NCBI GenBank assembly: GCA_019120115.1
Contig: DWVS01000050.1
Coordinates: 1-6,906 of the forward strand
From: Eisenbergiella intestinigallinarum
GTDB taxonomy: Bacteria > Bacillota > Clostridia > Lachnospirales > Lachnospiraceae
Direction of reading: 5' to 3'
DNA length: 6,906 bases
Under the pieces are notes generated by a model, which saw only the letters and a list, made by a program, of their open reading frames with translations, made no database searches and had not been told where the DNA came from. Of this stretch, positions 5,761-6,906 are shown piece by piece (position 1 is the stretch's first letter; every line of letters starts with the position of its first letter). The position numbers were made by a program, and so were the translations under genes.

Positions 5761-6639
5761 TCAGCCTGCCATCTTACGATAGGCCGCGCATACTTTTTTG
5801 GGATCTCCGATTTCCTTCAGGACCCCTTTTTCGATCCACACGGCTTTGGTACAGTTTTTGAGGATGGTATCCGTGGAGTGGGACACGATCAGAACCGTGG
5901 AGCCGCTGTGAATCATCTCCCTGATCCGCTGTTCGCTCTTTTTCCGGAAGAACATGTCTCCCACGCTGAGTACCTCGTCCAGAATCAGGATCTCCGCCGT
6001 TTCACCCACTGTGGCGATGGCAAATCCCAGCCGGGAGGTCATACCGGAAGAAAAGTTTTTTATTTTTTCATCCATAAAGCCATCCAGTTCCGCGAATTCC
6101 ACGATTTTATCGTAGTTTTCATCAATAAATTCCCTGCTGTAACCGATGATCGCTCCGTTCAGATAGACGTTTTCTCTTGCCGTCAGTTCCGAGTCAAAAC
6201 CGGTTCCCAGGGTGAGAAGCTGCACCTTTTTCCGGTCTACCTCAATGTTCCCTTCGGAAGGCTTCAGCACGCCGGCGATCAGCTTTAAGAGCGTGCTCTT
6301 CCCGGAACCGTTGGTTCCGATGATTCCGACCACTTCCCCTTTCCGGATATCAAACGTGATATGCTGGAGCGCTTCCAGCTCATGATATTTATTCTGCCGT
6401 TTCAGGGTGGCCAGCAGATATTCCTTCAGACTTCCCGCATTGATCTCGTTGATCTTAAACCGCATGCATACATCCTTAATACGTATGGCAGGAACCTGAT
6501 CCTGCTGGGCGGCCGATTCCGGTTCTTCCATATCTTTGAGCCAGCGAAGCCATGTTTCATCCCTGTCCAGATCCAGCCATTCCAATTCGTCATCATCAGG
6601 GATGCGTTTTTTTATTCTTTCTCTCTCTGTTTTCATCAT
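5761..6639 (-). CDS. ABC transporter ATP-binding protein, polysaccharide/teichoic acid export (Wzt/TagH-like)
   Basis: This is a 292-residue cytoplasmic ATPase that should power the permease encoded just upstream, exporting a lipid-linked surface glycan. Motifs: Walker A GTNGSGKST at residues 108-116; signature NFSSGM at about 195-200; Walker B LILDE at 218-222 followed by the D-loop SVGD; H-loop SH at 253-254. The segment before Walker A (MRFKINEINAGSLKEYLLA, then EALQHITFDI) is typical of the Wzt/TagH/KpsT branch. The frame is open upstream to 6756, but that would overlap the permease gene. The ATG at 6639 (followed by a second ATG) has AAAGGA eight bases before it and is preferred. Two points stand out. 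There is an acidic, Trp-containing N-terminal extension (residues 14-45). There is also no C-terminal carbohydrate-binding domain, so chain-end recognition of the kind done by long Wzt proteins is not expected here. The next gene starts 30 bases after the stop. Confidence 0.93.
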   Translation of the reverse strand: MMKTERERIKKRIPDDDELEWLDLDRDETWLRWLKDMEEPESAAQQDQVPAIRIKDVCMRFKINEINAGSLKEYLLATLKRQNKYHELEALQHITFDIRKGEVVGIIGTNGSGKSTLLKLIAGVLKPSEGNIEVDRKKVQLLTLGTGFDSELTARENVYLNGAIIGYSREFIDENYDKIVEFAELDGFMDEKIKNFSSGMTSRLGFAIATVGETAEILILDEVLSVGDMFFRKKSEQRIREMIHSGSTVLIVSHSTDTILKNCTKAVWIEKGVLKEIGDPKKVCAAYRKMAG

Positions 6640-6647
6640 CCTTTTAA

Positions 6648-6653
6648 TCCTTT
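6648..6653 (-). promoter_or_regulatory. ribosome binding site for the ATPase gene
   Basis: AAAGGA lies eight bases before the ATG at 6639. It decides between this start and the upstream in-frame ATG at 6756, which lies inside the permease gene. Confidence 0.7.
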
Positions 6654-6662
6654 CAGGAACGT

Positions 6663-6906
6663 TCAGACGGTCTGCATGATCCGGTTCCGGCACCGATGAA
6701 ATACAAGGCTGCCTGTCGCATACATCACTGCTGCCCAGACAAACATGCGGGTCCACTGCAGAGCCGTCGGCCAGGCTGCATACAGCATGGTGTTTCTCAT
6801 GCAGGCGATATAGTTGTAAACCGGATTTGCTTCTATCATTCCTGCAATGGTATCCGGAAGCTGCTCCACAGGATAGAAAATTGCGGAGCAGTACATCCAG
6901 AGGTTC
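6663..6906 (-). CDS. ABC-2 type polysaccharide export permease, C-terminal part (partial)
   Basis: Only the last 80 codons are in the window; the gene begins beyond the right edge and ends at TGA (6663-6665). The visible part starts NLWMYCSAIFYPVEQLP, a pattern typical of the late region of ABC-2 permeases of the Wzm/TagG type (a membrane segment, then 'P-I-F-Y-P' near the outer loop). It continues with NPVYNYI and ends with a hydrophobic segment (about residues 49-68 of the visible part) and a short basic tail, RCRNRIMQTV. Such permeases form the membrane channel that exports undecaprenyl-linked glycan or teichoic acid chains, using an ATPase partner. The adjoining gene, 23 bases downstream, is exactly such an ATPase, which strongly supports the call. 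The substrate cannot be told from this fragment. Confidence 0.85.
   Translation of the reverse strand, partial: NLWMYCSAIFYPVEQLPDTIAGMIEANPVYNYIACMRNTMLYAAWPTALQWTRMFVWAAVMYATGSLVFHRCRNRIMQTV

Noticed and set aside
4657..6288. A 543-codon open frame on the plus strand
   Set aside because: It lies opposite two well-supported genes (the HAD protein and the ATPase), spans their junction, and its product shows no recognisable motif. It is an antisense shadow of their codon use.
6640..6756. Upstream in-frame ATG that would lengthen the ATPase by 39 residues
   Set aside because: The extra residues overlap the end of the permease gene in another frame and do not look like protein conserved in this family. 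The start at 6639 has a well-placed Shine-Dalgarno site.

Overview
All seven genes that can be supported lie on the minus strand and read from the right edge of the window to the left. The layout suggests one cell-surface glycan locus of a low-to-mid GC Gram-positive bacterium, most likely a member of Clostridia of the Lachnospiraceae type. This is an inference from the gene families (LytR-CpsA-Psr protein, class B sortase fold, two-gene ABC polysaccharide exporter, HAD-type surface-polysaccharide protein), the A/G-rich Shine-Dalgarno sites and the base composition, which is near half GC by eye. No marker gene fixes the species.

In transcription order: (1) 6906-6663, the C-terminal end of an ABC-2 polysaccharide-export permease, cut by the window edge. 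(2) 6639-5761, its ATPase partner, with a complete set of ABC motifs. (3) 5730-3712, a 672-residue protein with an intact HAD phosphatase-type domain followed by a long region of unknown function. (4) 3646-2897, a lipoprotein with a class B sortase fold in which both the catalytic His and the catalytic Cys are replaced. (5) 2900-1806, a membrane-anchored LytR-CpsA-Psr (LCP) protein, whose start codon overlaps the stop of gene 4. (6) 1716-1024, a small secreted, strongly acidic protein of unknown function, probably with its own promoter. (7) 915-1 and beyond, a GlfT2-like glycosyltransferase that starts with TTG and runs off the left edge.

Together the genes read as a pathway. A cytoplasmic glycan chain, perhaps containing galactofuranose, is built by transferases such as gene 7. 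The permease/ATPase pair flips it across the membrane, and the LCP protein transfers it to the cell wall. The HAD protein probably acts in the cytoplasm on the glycan or its precursors. The degenerate sortase is displayed on the outer face of the membrane beside the LCP enzyme, made from the same message and probably in a coupled ratio.

The most interesting signal is this pseudosortase: the hallmark motifs read YGRN instead of YGHN and LSTG instead of LSTC, in an otherwise well-kept fold carrying a lipobox. It suggests a sortase domain reused as a non-catalytic binding or accessory module for glycan attachment. No tRNA, rRNA, CRISPR, insertion sequence or phage feature was seen. No intergenic gap exceeds 110 bases.
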